From Coriobacteriaceae bacterium (GTDB lineage Bacteria; Actinomycetota; Coriobacteriia; Coriobacteriales; Eggerthellaceae), in contig SUUE01000006.1 of NCBI GenBank assembly GCA_015062685.1, forward strand, positions 16,694-52,895: 36,202 bases of DNA, given 5' to 3'. A model generated the notes under the pieces. The model saw only the letters and a program-made list of their open reading frames with translations, searched no databases and was not told where the DNA came from. Within the stretch, counting starts at the first letter, position 1. Every line of letters begins with the position of its first letter. The translations under genes were made by a program, and so were the position numbers. This document shows positions 24,153 to 31,471 of this stretch, piece by piece.

Positions 24153-24812
24153 TCAGTCTATCAGCTTGAAGCGGCTTCGGTTGGTCTTGATGAGGCCGTC
24201 TCGTTGCATGCGGGAGAGCTCGCTTGAGAGGGCCGAGCGGTCCACGCCCAGGTAGTCCGCGAGCTGCTGGCGGTTGAAGGGAATCTCGAACTCGTTCGAC
24301 CCCTCCCGTTCGGCCTCGTCGGACAGGTACGCCAGCACCTTGCCCCGGATGGTCTTGGGCGTCACGTGCAGGATGCGCCGCGAAAGCCCGATGCTCCGGC
24401 GCGCTATGGCGGCCGTCAGGTTGGCCGACGCGCGCGCATGGTGCGGGCACGCGTGCGGGCAGGTGGCAAGCACCTTCGCTACCTCCAGGAACATCACCTC
24501 GCACGCGCCGGCAGCCACAACGTCGACCATGAGGGGCTCGTCCGGCACGGCGGCGTACGCCTCGCCGAACATCTGGCCCGGGCCAGCCGTCCCGATGACG
24601 CTGACGTCGCCCCAGACGGACACGCTCTCGATGCGCACCGCGCCCTCCAGCACGAGGCCGACCGTCGATATCACGTCTCCCATGCGGTGGATGCGCTCGC
24701 CGGCGCGGTATTTGCGCGTGCGCATGCCGAGGCAACCGAGCATCGCCGCGATCTCCTCGGGTTTGGAGCCGCGGAAGAGGGCTGTCGTGGCTAGCAGCTC
24801 GTCGCGATCCAT
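24153..24812 (-). CDS. Crp/Fnr-family transcription regulator 2 (HcpR-like by context)
   Basis: A 219-residue regulator: cNMP-binding-like domain (about 10-110, with YRAGERIHRMGDVISTVGLVLEGAV and GQMFGEAYA), dimer helix, and winged HTH (RQQLADYLGVDRSALSSELSRM, about 175-197). It has a CPHACPHH cluster near 118-125 at the end of the sensor domain, which could bind metal or haem. The recognition helix, V-D-R-S-A-L-S-x-E, is nearly the same as in regulator 1. It is divergent from hcp, with a regulon palindrome in the shared intergenic region. Regulators adjacent to hcp are typically HcpR-type activators responding to nitrite/NO; which of the two regulators binds the palindromes cannot be told from sequence. 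Confidence 0.88.
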   Translation of the reverse strand: MDRDELLATTALFRGSKPEEIAAMLGCLGMRTRKYRAGERIHRMGDVISTVGLVLEGAVRIESVSVWGDVSVIGTAGPGQMFGEAYAAVPDEPLMVDVVAAGACEVMFLEVAKVLATCPHACPHHARASANLTAAIARRSIGLSRRILHVTPKTIRGKVLAYLSDEAEREGSNEFEIPFNRQQLADYLGVDRSALSSELSRMQRDGLIKTNRSRFKLID

Positions 24813-24883
24813 GGTTCGTCCCTTTCATGAGGAAACGGCGGTTCTCCTCCTGCCTTTACCGCTCGCAAAACCAATTTGCAATT

Positions 24884-24926
24884 CGTTGCTATTACAACAT
24901 ACAACGTGGGCGATTCCCGATATTTT
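24884..24926 (+). promoter_or_regulatory. Crp/Fnr-type operator and promoter of hcp
   Basis: CGTTGCTATTACAACA at 24884-24899 is a degenerate copy of the palindrome (GTTG/CAAC retained). After 21 bp comes TATTTT (24921-24926), so the centre is again near -41.5. The hcp ATG lies 55 bp further on. The site is in the divergent gap with regulator 2. Confidence 0.7.
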
Positions 24927-24981
24927 CACGCCAGCAATTCGGAGAACGGCCGAACGACAGACGAGAAACGAGAGGTGCGAA

Positions 24982-26565
24982 ATGGACCAGAAGATGTTTT
25001 GCTTCCAATGCGAGCAGACTGCAGGATGTGCGGCCTGCACGGGGCGCGCGGGCGTATGCGGAAAGACCGCCGACGTGGCCGGCGCGCAAGATGGGCTGAC
25101 CGGCGCGATGGTGGCGCTCGCGCGCACGTGCCAGACGGCGGGCGCAGTCGGCAAAAACACATACAAGCTGCTCGTTGACGGGCTTTTCACCACCGTCACG
25201 AACGTGAATTTCGACGAGGTCTCGGTGCAGGAGCTCACTGACGCCGTGCGTGCCGAGACGGCTTCCGTAGCCGCCGCGGGCAACTGCTCCCCCGAGGCCG
25301 ACTACGACATGGAAGCCCTCTGGGGTGACGACGAGGACCTCCGCTCGCTGAAGTCGCTCGTGCTGCTGGGGCTGCGCGGCGTGGCGGCCTATGCCTACCA
25401 CGCCCGCGTCCTCGGCAAGCGCGACGAGAAGGTCGACGCCTTCTTCGTCGAGGCGCTCTCTTCGCTCACCGAGCCGTACGATATGGACGAGCTCGTCCCG
25501 CTGATGCTGAAGGTCGGCGAGGTGAATCTGGCCTGCATGGGCATGCTCGACGCGGCCAACGTCGAGGCCTTCGGCACGCCCGAGCCCACGCAGGTGACCC
25601 TCGAGGTCGAGCCCGGCCCGTTCATCGTCATCACCGGCCACGACCTCTACGATCTGAAACTGCTGCTCGAGCAGACGGAGGGCAAGGGCGTAAACGTGTA
25701 CACGCACGGAGAGATGCTTCCCGCGCACGCGTACCCCGAGCTGAAGAAATACCCGCACCTGAAGGGCAACTTCGGCACGGCCTGGCAGAACCAGCAGAAG
25801 GAGTTCGTGAACCTCCCCGCGCCTGTCCTGTTCACGACGAACTGCCTCATGCCGCCCAAGGACACCTACGCCGACCGCGTGTTCACGACCGAACTCGTTC
25901 AGTTCCCCGAAATCGCCCACATCGGCGAGGGAAAGGACTTCACGCCGGTCATCGAGCGCGCGCTCGAGCTGGGCGGGTATGCGGAAGCGCAGCGCTTCAC
26001 CGGCATAAACGGCGGCTCCACAGTCACCACCGGGTTCGCGAAGGACGCCGTGCTGGCCGTCGCCCCGGCGGTCATCGACGCCGTTAAGGCCGGCGCTATC
26101 AAGCACTTCTTCCTAGTCGGCGGATGCGACGGCGCGCGTGCGGGCCGCAACTACTACACCGACTTCGTGAAGGCGGCCCCCGACGACACCGTTGTGCTGA
26201 CGCTCGCATGTGGGAAGTACCGCTTCAACGACCTCGACCTGGGGCAGATCGGCGGCCTGCCGCGCCTCATGGACGTGGGCCAGTGCAACGACGCGTACAG
26301 CGCCATCCAGATCGCCGTCGCGCTCGCCGAGGCGTTCGGGTGCGGCGTAAACGAGCTGCCGCTCTCGATGGTGCTCTCCTGGTACGAGCAGAAGGCCGTT
26401 TGCATCCTGCTGACGCTTTTGCACCTCGGCATCACCAACATCAAGCTCGGGCCCACGCTCCCCGCGTTCGTGAGCACGAACGTGCTGGACTTCCTGGTCG
26501 AGAAGTTCCATATCGCGCTGATCACCACGCCCGAGGCCGACTTGGCTGAGCTGCTGGACGCATAA
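24982..26565 (+). CDS. hcp: Hydroxylamine reductase / hybrid-cluster protein
   Basis: A 527-residue Hcp. N-terminal cluster Cys are in MFCFQCEQTAG (C7, C10) with C19 and C26 (C16 is an extra). All hybrid-cluster ligands can be placed: H220, E244 (THGEMLPA), C288 (TTNCLMP), C382 (GGCDGA), C410 (LACGKYR), C435 (GQCNDAY), E469 and K471 (WYEQK). The family reduces NO to N2O and hydroxylamine to ammonia, protecting against by-products of nitrite reduction; it acts in the cytoplasm. The open frame extends far upstream to 24274, but that part is antisense to regulator 2 and runs through the promoter; AGAGGTG before ATG 24982 sets the start. It is probably the first gene of an operon with ygbA. Confidence 0.97.
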   Translation: MDQKMFCFQCEQTAGCAACTGRAGVCGKTADVAGAQDGLTGAMVALARTCQTAGAVGKNTYKLLVDGLFTTVTNVNFDEVSVQELTDAVRAETASVAAAGNCSPEADYDMEALWGDDEDLRSLKSLVLLGLRGVAAYAYHARVLGKRDEKVDAFFVEALSSLTEPYDMDELVPLMLKVGEVNLACMGMLDAANVEAFGTPEPTQVTLEVEPGPFIVITGHDLYDLKLLLEQTEGKGVNVYTHGEMLPAHAYPELKKYPHLKGNFGTAWQNQQKEFVNLPAPVLFTTNCLMPPKDTYADRVFTTELVQFPEIAHIGEGKDFTPVIERALELGGYAEAQRFTGINGGSTVTTGFAKDAVLAVAPAVIDAVKAGAIKHFFLVGGCDGARAGRNYYTDFVKAAPDDTVVLTLACGKYRFNDLDLGQIGGLPRLMDVGQCNDAYSAIQIAVALAEAFGCGVNELPLSMVLSWYEQKAVCILLTLLHLGITNIKLGPTLPAFVSTNVLDFLVEKFHIALITTPEADLAELLDA

Positions 26566-26588
26566 CGGCAGCTGCTCCCTTCTCGTTT

Positions 26589-26656
26589 GCGCCCGCATGG
26601 CAATACTCTCGCCGTGCGGGCGCGGTCCATACGCTCATGCCAAAGCCGGTTTGGCA
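26589..26656 (+). promoter_or_regulatory. Two stem-loops between hcp and ygbA
   Basis: GCGCCCGCA (26589-26597) pairs with TGCGGGCGC (26615-26623) across a 17-base loop, and TGCCAAA (26638-26644) pairs with TTTGGCA (26650-26656) across five bases. Neither has a T-run, so they may be partial terminators, mRNA-processing hairpins or an operator for ygbA. No TGTTGC-type site occurs here. Confidence 0.45.
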
Positions 26657-26678
26657 GTACGAAAGGTAAGATAGCCGC

Positions 26679-26999
26679 ATGGACGATACCCGCATCGACA
26701 AAGATAGAAAGACGCTCGAGGCAATCGTGCGCATCTACTGCGCAGCCCACCACGCCGGTGGCAAGGACGCGACGGGCCTGTGCCCCGCGTGCCGCGAAAC
26801 GGTCGATGCAACGATCGCCCGCACGCAGGTCTGCCCGAACGGGCACGAGGGGAACTGCCAGGATTGCGCGATCCACTGTCAGCGGGGCGAGGCGCGCGAG
26901 CGCATCCGCCAGATGATGGCCTACGCCGCCCCGCGCATGGCGTTTCGCCACCCGCTCATGACCCTCGAGTACCTGCGGAAGAAGCGTTTCGGGATCTAG
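26679..26999 (+). CDS. ygbA: YgbA-family nitrosative-stress protein (nitrous oxide-stimulated promoter family)
   Basis: A 106-residue small cytoplasmic Cys-rich protein. The family signature is clear: C52PNGHEGNC60QDC63AIHC67 followed by ERIRQMMAYAAPRMAFRHPLMTLEYL; an earlier pair is C35PAC38. The arrangement suggests a metal or Fe-S site. In Enterobacteria ygbA is repressed by the NO sensor NsrR and is induced under nitrosative stress; its exact biochemical action is not settled. Its place 113 bp behind hcp fits the same response. The ribosome site is weak (AAAGG about 12 bases upstream). The gene ends before a T-rich stretch at 27002-27008. Confidence 0.85.
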   Translation: MDDTRIDKDRKTLEAIVRIYCAAHHAGGKDATGLCPACRETVDATIARTQVCPNGHEGNCQDCAIHCQRGEARERIRQMMAYAAPRMAFRHPLMTLEYLRKKRFGI

Positions 27000-27173
27000 G
27001 CTTTTTTCTCATTGAAGCGTCAGTGGAATAATTCGAAGAATAATTATCGAATGCGTTTTAGTGCCGTCCCTATTGTCGTCTTCGATTGCGCGAATCGACT
27101 CTGCAGATGTTTTTAAATGGGTTTTAAGTGGGTGCGGCCTCTATAAATCAGTGGCTCGCACCCATGTTTTCCC
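27000..27173. other. Gap between ygbA and tRNA-Leu
   Basis: It begins with a T6 run right after the ygbA stop, then an AT-rich stretch (27030-27160) of clearly lower GC than the genes on both sides. No integrase, gene or family motif is visible. Confidence 0.4.
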
Positions 27174-27256
27174 TGGTAGGGGCGGTGGGACTCGAACCCA
27201 CATTCCGAAGAGGCGGATTTTAAGTCCGCTGCGTCTGCCAATTCCGCCACGCCCCC
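27174..27256 (-). tRNA. tRNA-Leu (anticodon UAA)
   Basis: The minus strand folds as a cloverleaf: acceptor GGGGGCG with CGCCCCT, D arm around GGCGGAATTGGCAGACGC, anticodon stem GCGGA/TCCGC with loop CTTAAAA (anticodon TAA at 27220-27222), a short variable arm, and T arm GTGGG-TTCGAGT-CCCAC. CCA is encoded at 27174-27176. Its 3' part is duplicated exactly at 14072-14126, and it is the likely integration target of whatever brought in the nitrite block. Confidence 0.93.
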
Positions 27257-27290
27257 GCAGTCACATTATATATCGCCGACATCAACCCAA

Positions 27291-28253
27291 TCAGCGGGCC
27301 GCGTCCAAGACGATGCCATGCAGGATATCGCGTTCGCTCGCGGTGAACGAGCTTGCGCCCAGAAGCTCCATTATCTGCTGGATGATGAGGATGCCAGCCA
27401 CGATGACGGGCGCGCGGCCCGGGTCGAGGCCCACCACTGTTTCGCGTTGGGCGAGGGGCAGCGCCGACAGACGCCCCAGCAGCTCGTCCACCTCGGCGCG
27501 CGTCGCCTGGGCACCGTGCACGCGCTCGGAGTCGTAGACCTCCATCTCCTCGCGCATCGAAATGATGCTCGTGGCGGTGCCGGCGACGGCGACGACACGG
27601 CAGCTCCCGAAGCCATCGGAGACGACTCCTTCTATATGAGCGCGCATGCTCTCGGAGACCCAGTCGCTCGCGTCACGCAATTGCTCCGCCGTGGGCGGAT
27701 CGTCGTGGAAGCAGCGCTCGGTAACGCGGCGGCACCCGATGTTGAAGGAGCGGGCGTGGCGCGGCTCCTCGCCGGCCATGCCGGCGATTATCTCGCTCGA
27801 CCCTCCTCCGACGTCGAGCACGACCACCTTCTCGCCGGGAAACGCCGATGACGCGCCCGCGAACGAGAGCGCCGCCTCCTTCTCGCCGGGGATCACCGAC
27901 AGCTGCACGCCGAGGCGCTCGAGCACCGCGACGAAATCGCCAGAGTTCTCCGCGTCGCGCGATGCCGACGTCGCGTTGGCTACCACGGTGATACCGGAGC
28001 CGTCAGCAGGCTGCAGCTGACCGATACCTTCCATGAAACGGGCGACCACTTCGCCCACGCGTTCGATGGACTCGGGGGCCAAGCGCCCCGTCTTGTCCAC
28101 CCCCACACCGAGGTTGCAGATCGCATGGTCCTTGTGCAGCTCAACCAAGTTGCCCCGGGAATCCACGTCCGCAACGAGCAGGCGCGCGGTCACGGTGCCT
28201 ATGTCGATAGCTGCATAGCGGCCCTGGCGAAACGAGGGGCTTAAAGCGGTCAT
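27291..28253 (-). CDS. Ppx/GppA family phosphatase (exopolyphosphatase-like)
   Basis: A 320-residue member of the actin-like ASKHA superfamily. Phosphate 1 motif AAIDIGTVTARLL (about 14-26), phosphate 2 motif VVVLDVGGGSSEI (about 142-154), and a third segment VVAVAGTATSI (about 218-228) are in order. It lacks the C-terminal HD-like domain of long Ppx enzymes, so it is the short form. Family members hydrolyse inorganic polyphosphate or pppGpp; which is used here cannot be seen. ATG 28253 is preceded by AGGGAGGA. It is transcribed from the same strand as the ftsB-like gene, 72 bp downstream of it. Confidence 0.9.
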   Translation of the reverse strand: MTALSPSFRQGRYAAIDIGTVTARLLVADVDSRGNLVELHKDHAICNLGVGVDKTGRLAPESIERVGEVVARFMEGIGQLQPADGSGITVVANATSASRDAENSGDFVAVLERLGVQLSVIPGEKEAALSFAGASSAFPGEKVVVLDVGGGSSEIIAGMAGEEPRHARSFNIGCRRVTERCFHDDPPTAEQLRDASDWVSESMRAHIEGVVSDGFGSCRVVAVAGTATSIISMREEMEVYDSERVHGAQATRAEVDELLGRLSALPLAQRETVVGLDPGRAPVIVAGILIIQQIMELLGASSFTASERDILHGIVLDAAR

Positions 28254-28283
28254 GCTGTCCTCCCTAGCCGAATGTGAAATGGA

Positions 28284-28310
28284 GCAGGAGCGGGGTCTCG
28301 CCCCACCTGC
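28284..28310 (-). terminator. Imperfect hairpin between the ftsB-like gene and ppx
   Basis: GCAGG (28284-28288) pairs with CCTGC (28306-28310), and an inner GGGG pairs with CCCC around TCTCG, with bulges. It lies just after the ftsB-like stop on the minus strand and ahead of ppx. No long T-run follows, so termination may be partial and ppx could be co-transcribed. Confidence 0.4.
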
Positions 28311-28324
28311 ACATCAGCTTTATT

Positions 28325-29206
28325 CTACGAAACGCCGAAGAAGGCGTCGAGGTAGGGCGTGTACCATTTCTCGGGTGCCTTCACGGCGCTCGAGAGCACG
28401 TTGGCCTCGATCTGCTCGCCGTCGCGCGACGAGTCGGTGGTCCTGTCGGAAAGGCCGGTCACGACGGCGGTCTGATCGCCCTCGACGACGTAGCCGTACT
28501 TCTGGCGCACGGCGTCCTCCATGCCGGCATCGCCCGCGAGCGAATCGTTCTGCTCGTCGATCACCTGATTGCGCTCGGCAATGACCGCATACTCCGCCTC
28601 GAGCCGATCGTGCTCGCGCACGGACTTGTAGTACTGCTGGGCCGGGACGTAGAGGAACACGCCGACCAGGACCACGCAGAGCACCGCGGTGGCGATGCGC
28701 ACCGTGCGCGGTGCCACGGTGAGCTTCGAGAACCAGCCCGCCGGGTTCAGCTTGGCGGACACGGGCCCGGCCTCGGATGCGCGCTGCATGCGCGCCGACT
28801 TGCGGTGGGACGATCCCATCTTGCCCTCGTAGAGCGCGGCGCGGGGAGCATCGCCATCCGGCTCGGCCGCTTGTCCGGCCTCGGCGGAGAACTGCTTCTC
28901 GAACATCTTCTCCGCACGCGCCTTCGTGCGATCACGGCGGCGCTGCTCACGTGCGTCGCCCGATTGCGGTCTGCGGTTCTTCGAGGATTGGGGCGAACGC
29001 CGCTCGTCTGCGGCCTTTGCGCGGGGCTGCTGTTTCTTGCGACTGCGCTGCGCTGCGGGACGCTCAACGCGCCCTTCGCGGGCATCGCGCTCGTCACGGC
29101 CATCGCGCCTCTGCGGCGCGGCGTTGCGGGCGGGCGACTGCGCGCGACGAGACCTCGACGCAGCACGCGCCTGGTCGAAGTCAACGATATTCGTGCGTTT
29201 AGCCAA
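28325..29206 (-). CDS. FtsB/DivIC-like septum formation initiator protein
   Basis: A 293-residue bitopic membrane protein. A long, very basic Arg/Lys/Gln-rich cytoplasmic tail (about 1-165, probably disordered) precedes one transmembrane helix (IATAVLCVVLVGVFLYVP, about 170-188). It is followed by a coiled coil (YKSVREHDRLEAEYAVIAERNQVIDEQN) and the DivIC/FtsB-type DAVRQKYGYVVEGD segment. The family forms the FtsQ-FtsB-FtsL division complex. The extended basic N-tail is common in Actinomycetota members. It starts with TTG 29206, which has GAGGGG about seven bases upstream and gives MAKRTNIVDF. A short tail (KWYTPYLDAFFGVS) follows the extracellular domain. Confidence 0.82.
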   Translation of the reverse strand: MAKRTNIVDFDQARAASRSRRAQSPARNAAPQRRDGRDERDAREGRVERPAAQRSRKKQQPRAKAADERRSPQSSKNRRPQSGDAREQRRRDRTKARAEKMFEKQFSAEAGQAAEPDGDAPRAALYEGKMGSSHRKSARMQRASEAGPVSAKLNPAGWFSKLTVAPRTVRIATAVLCVVLVGVFLYVPAQQYYKSVREHDRLEAEYAVIAERNQVIDEQNDSLAGDAGMEDAVRQKYGYVVEGDQTAVVTGLSDRTTDSSRDGEQIEANVLSSAVKAPEKWYTPYLDAFFGVS

Positions 29207-29349
29207 GATTGCGCCCCTCGAGCACCATGCTACGTTTATTGGTCGATTGATGCACGGAACCTAGCAGCAGAATACCATGAATGACGCGCTGCCGCGACTC
29301 GACAGGGCATCTTCAAATAGAGCGCATCACGAAAGACGGCGAGCGGCGA

Positions 29350-29736
29350 CTACTCCACCAAGCCCAGGCCATCGATGTAGGCGACCCACTTCTCGAACGA
29401 CTCATCGCTGATCGCGTGCTCCATGAGGCACGCTTCGTCCTCGGCGACTTCCTCGGGAATGCCGAGCTCCTTGGACAGGAACGCGGTCAGGTAGAGATGG
29501 CGCTTGTACACTGCCGAGCCGTACTTGAAACCCTCCTCGGTCAGGGTGACGTCTCCGTAGTAGGGCTGATCGACGTACCCGCGCTCTTTAAGCAGCCCAA
29601 TGGCCTTGTTGACCGAGGCCTTGGACACGCCCATCTGGTTTGCGATGTCGACCGAACGAATCGACTGTTCCGTCGATCCGCCCAGCATGATGATCGCCTC
29701 AAGGTAATCTTCGTGCGACATGGAAACTTTTTCCAT
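29350..29736 (-). CDS. DtxR/MntR-family metal-dependent regulator
   Basis: A 128-residue repressor-type protein. The N-terminal winged HTH begins MSHEDYLEAIIML, with helices IANQMGVSKASVNKAIGLLKERGYV (about 32-56) and wing YGDVTLTEEG. The dimerisation domain carries the metal-site pattern of the family: AEDEACLMEHAISDE (about 98-112), with Glu, Cys and His ligands. It lacks the C-terminal SH3-like domain, as in MntR. Such proteins control manganese or iron uptake; no transporter is adjacent, so targets are elsewhere. It is divergent from thrC. GAGGAGAG supports ATG 29736. Confidence 0.9.
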   Translation of the reverse strand: MEKVSMSHEDYLEAIIMLGGSTEQSIRSVDIANQMGVSKASVNKAIGLLKERGYVDQPYYGDVTLTEEGFKYGSAVYKRHLYLTAFLSKELGIPEEVAEDEACLMEHAISDESFEKWVAYIDGLGLVE

Positions 29737-29800
29737 CGTGCTCTCCTCGGTCGGGTTTGACCATCATAGCACACGAAATGCGACCGTTAGTCGCAGCGTT

Positions 29801-29830
29801 TTGCGGCGTGCTTGATATCGCGTATATACT
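29801..29830 (+). promoter_or_regulatory. Probable thrC promoter
   Basis: TTGCGG (29801-29806) and TATACT (29825-29830) are separated by 18 bp, and the thrC ATG is 27 bp downstream with AGGAGGAGA in between. It fits a vegetative sigma factor promoter with a short leader. Confidence 0.55.
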
Positions 29831-29857
29831 GTGCAAACAACGATTTAGGAGGAGACA

Positions 29858-31411
29858 ATGGGCGAGATTCGCTATGTTGACACGAGGGGCGCCGTGAAGG
29901 AGCCCATGGAATTCACCGAGGCGGTCGTTCACGGGCTGGCGCCAGGCGGCGGCCTGTTCGTCCCGGAGGAGATCCCGGCCCTTTCGCTCGAGGACATCTG
30001 CGGCCTCGCCGAGCTCCCCTACGCCCAGCGCGCCGCGCGCATTTACCGTGCCTTCGGCGTCGATTTGACCGATGCCCAGCTCGGGGAGATCACCACCGGC
30101 GCCTACGGCGCGAACTTCGACGACGAGCGCATCTGCCCCATGACGTCGCTCCCTGGCGACGTGCACATGCTCGAGCTCTGGCACGGCCCCACGAGCGCCT
30201 TCAAGGACATGGCGCTCCAGTGCTTGCCGCGCTTCTTCAGCACCTCTGCCGCCGAGCTGCGCGCACGCGGCAAGCTCTCCGACAAGCACATGATCCTCGT
30301 GGCCACCTCCGGTGACACCGGCAAGGCCGCGCTCGAGGGCTTCTGCGACGTCGACGGAGTGTCGATCGGCGTGATGTACCCCGATGGCGGCGTGAGCGAC
30401 ATCCAGTTCAAGCAGATGGCCACCCAGCGCGGCAGCAACGTACGCGTCTGGGGCGTGCGCGGCAACTTCGACGACTGCCAGACGGGCGCCAAGACCGTGT
30501 TCGACGACGACGCGTTCGCGAAGAGCCTGCACGATGAATACCAAATCGCGCTCTCGAGCGCCAACTCCATCAACTGGGGGCGCCTCATGCCCCAGATCGT
30601 CTACTACGTGTCGGCCTACGCCCAGCTCGTGGCGGACGGCAAGGTCGAGCGGGGCACGCAGATCGACGTCTGCGTGCCCACCGGCAACTTCGGCAACATC
30701 CTCGCGGCCTACTACGCGCGCCGCATGGGCACGCCGATCCGCCGCCTGCTCTGCGCGAGCAACGAGAACCGCGTGCTGACCGACTTCATCAACACGGGCA
30801 CCTACGACATCTCCGACCGCGAGTTCGTCAAGACGCCCTCCCCGTCCATGGACATCCTCGTGTCCTCCAACCTCGAGCGCCAGCTCTTCGAACTCACGGG
30901 CCGCGACTCCGCAGCCATCGCCGGCTGGATGACGGACCTCAAGCAGAGCCGCCGCTTCAAGGTGGACCGCGACACGTTCGCCGGCATGCGCGAGCTGTAC
31001 TCCGCAGACTCGGTGGACAATGCCGAATGCCTCGAGACAATCCGCGAGGTCTTCGAGCGCGACGGCTACCTCATGGACCCGCACACCGCAGTTGCCTACA
31101 AGGTGGCCGAGCGGCTGAGGGAAGACGACGTGCCCGTCGTGGTCGCCTCGACGGCCCACTGGGCGAAGTTCGGGAACAACGTCTACCGCGCCCTGCACGG
31201 GATCGCCCTCGACGAGGAGCTTCCCGGCGAGGTTTCCGCGCTCACGGGCTGCGAGCTCAACAAGCTGATCGCCCGAGAGACCGGCGTGGATAACGTGCCC
31301 TTCGGCCTCTCCGAGCTCGACGACCTGCCCATCCGCTTCACCGAGGTCATCGACGGCAACGCGGACGCGATCAAAGAAGCCGTTTGCGCTTTCCTCGAGT
31401 TTCGTGGATAA
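29858..31411 (+). CDS. thrC: Threonine synthase
   Basis: A 517-residue PLP enzyme that converts O-phosphohomoserine to threonine and phosphate. The opening matches the family N-terminal domain (YVDTRG, EAVVHGLAPGGGLFVP). The PLP lysine is K116 in GPTSAFKDMALQ, the phosphate-binding SGDTGKAALEGF begins at 151, and the cofactor-site CVPTGNFGNILAAYYARRMG is near 270. The length fits the long class of threonine synthases. ATG 29858 has a strong AGGAGGAGA. The stop codon is inside a 12-bp inverted repeat. There are no other threonine-pathway genes nearby. Confidence 0.96.
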   Translation: MGEIRYVDTRGAVKEPMEFTEAVVHGLAPGGGLFVPEEIPALSLEDICGLAELPYAQRAARIYRAFGVDLTDAQLGEITTGAYGANFDDERICPMTSLPGDVHMLELWHGPTSAFKDMALQCLPRFFSTSAAELRARGKLSDKHMILVATSGDTGKAALEGFCDVDGVSIGVMYPDGGVSDIQFKQMATQRGSNVRVWGVRGNFDDCQTGAKTVFDDDAFAKSLHDEYQIALSSANSINWGRLMPQIVYYVSAYAQLVADGKVERGTQIDVCVPTGNFGNILAAYYARRMGTPIRRLLCASNENRVLTDFINTGTYDISDREFVKTPSPSMDILVSSNLERQLFELTGRDSAAIAGWMTDLKQSRRFKVDRDTFAGMRELYSADSVDNAECLETIREVFERDGYLMDPHTAVAYKVAERLREDDVPVVVASTAHWAKFGNNVYRALHGIALDEELPGEVSALTGCELNKLIARETGVDNVPFGLSELDDLPIRFTEVIDGNADAIKEAVCAFLEFRG

Positions 31412-31435
31412 TCTGAACTGAGAATTATCCACGAA
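31401..31435 (+). terminator. Hairpin spanning the thrC stop codon
   Basis: TTCGTGGATAAT (31401-31412) and ATTATCCACGAA (31424-31435) form a perfect 12-bp inverted repeat with an 11-base loop; the TAA stop of thrC (31409-31411) lies in its left arm. It is followed by TTGTCATATTAT. It may terminate or attenuate thrC transcription, or be an operator for the next gene, whose ATG is 37 bp downstream. Confidence 0.55.
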
Positions 31436-31471
31436 TTGTCATATTATCCTGGGCATGTGAGGAGGACGAAC

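Noticed and set aside
24274-24981. N-terminal extension of hcp
   Set aside because: The open frame continues upstream, but the region is antisense to regulator 2 and contains the hcp promoter and palindrome; Hcp proteins begin at the Cys-rich MFCFQC segment.
14127-27172. Integrase, transposase or CRISPR array in the putative island
   Set aside because: I looked for a tyrosine or serine recombinase, transposase motifs and regular spacer repeats and found none, so mobility is inferred only from the flanking repeat.
29699-31432. 577-codon open frame on the minus strand
   Set aside because: It is antisense to thrC, whose catalytic motifs are intact, and it also runs across the divergent promoter region.
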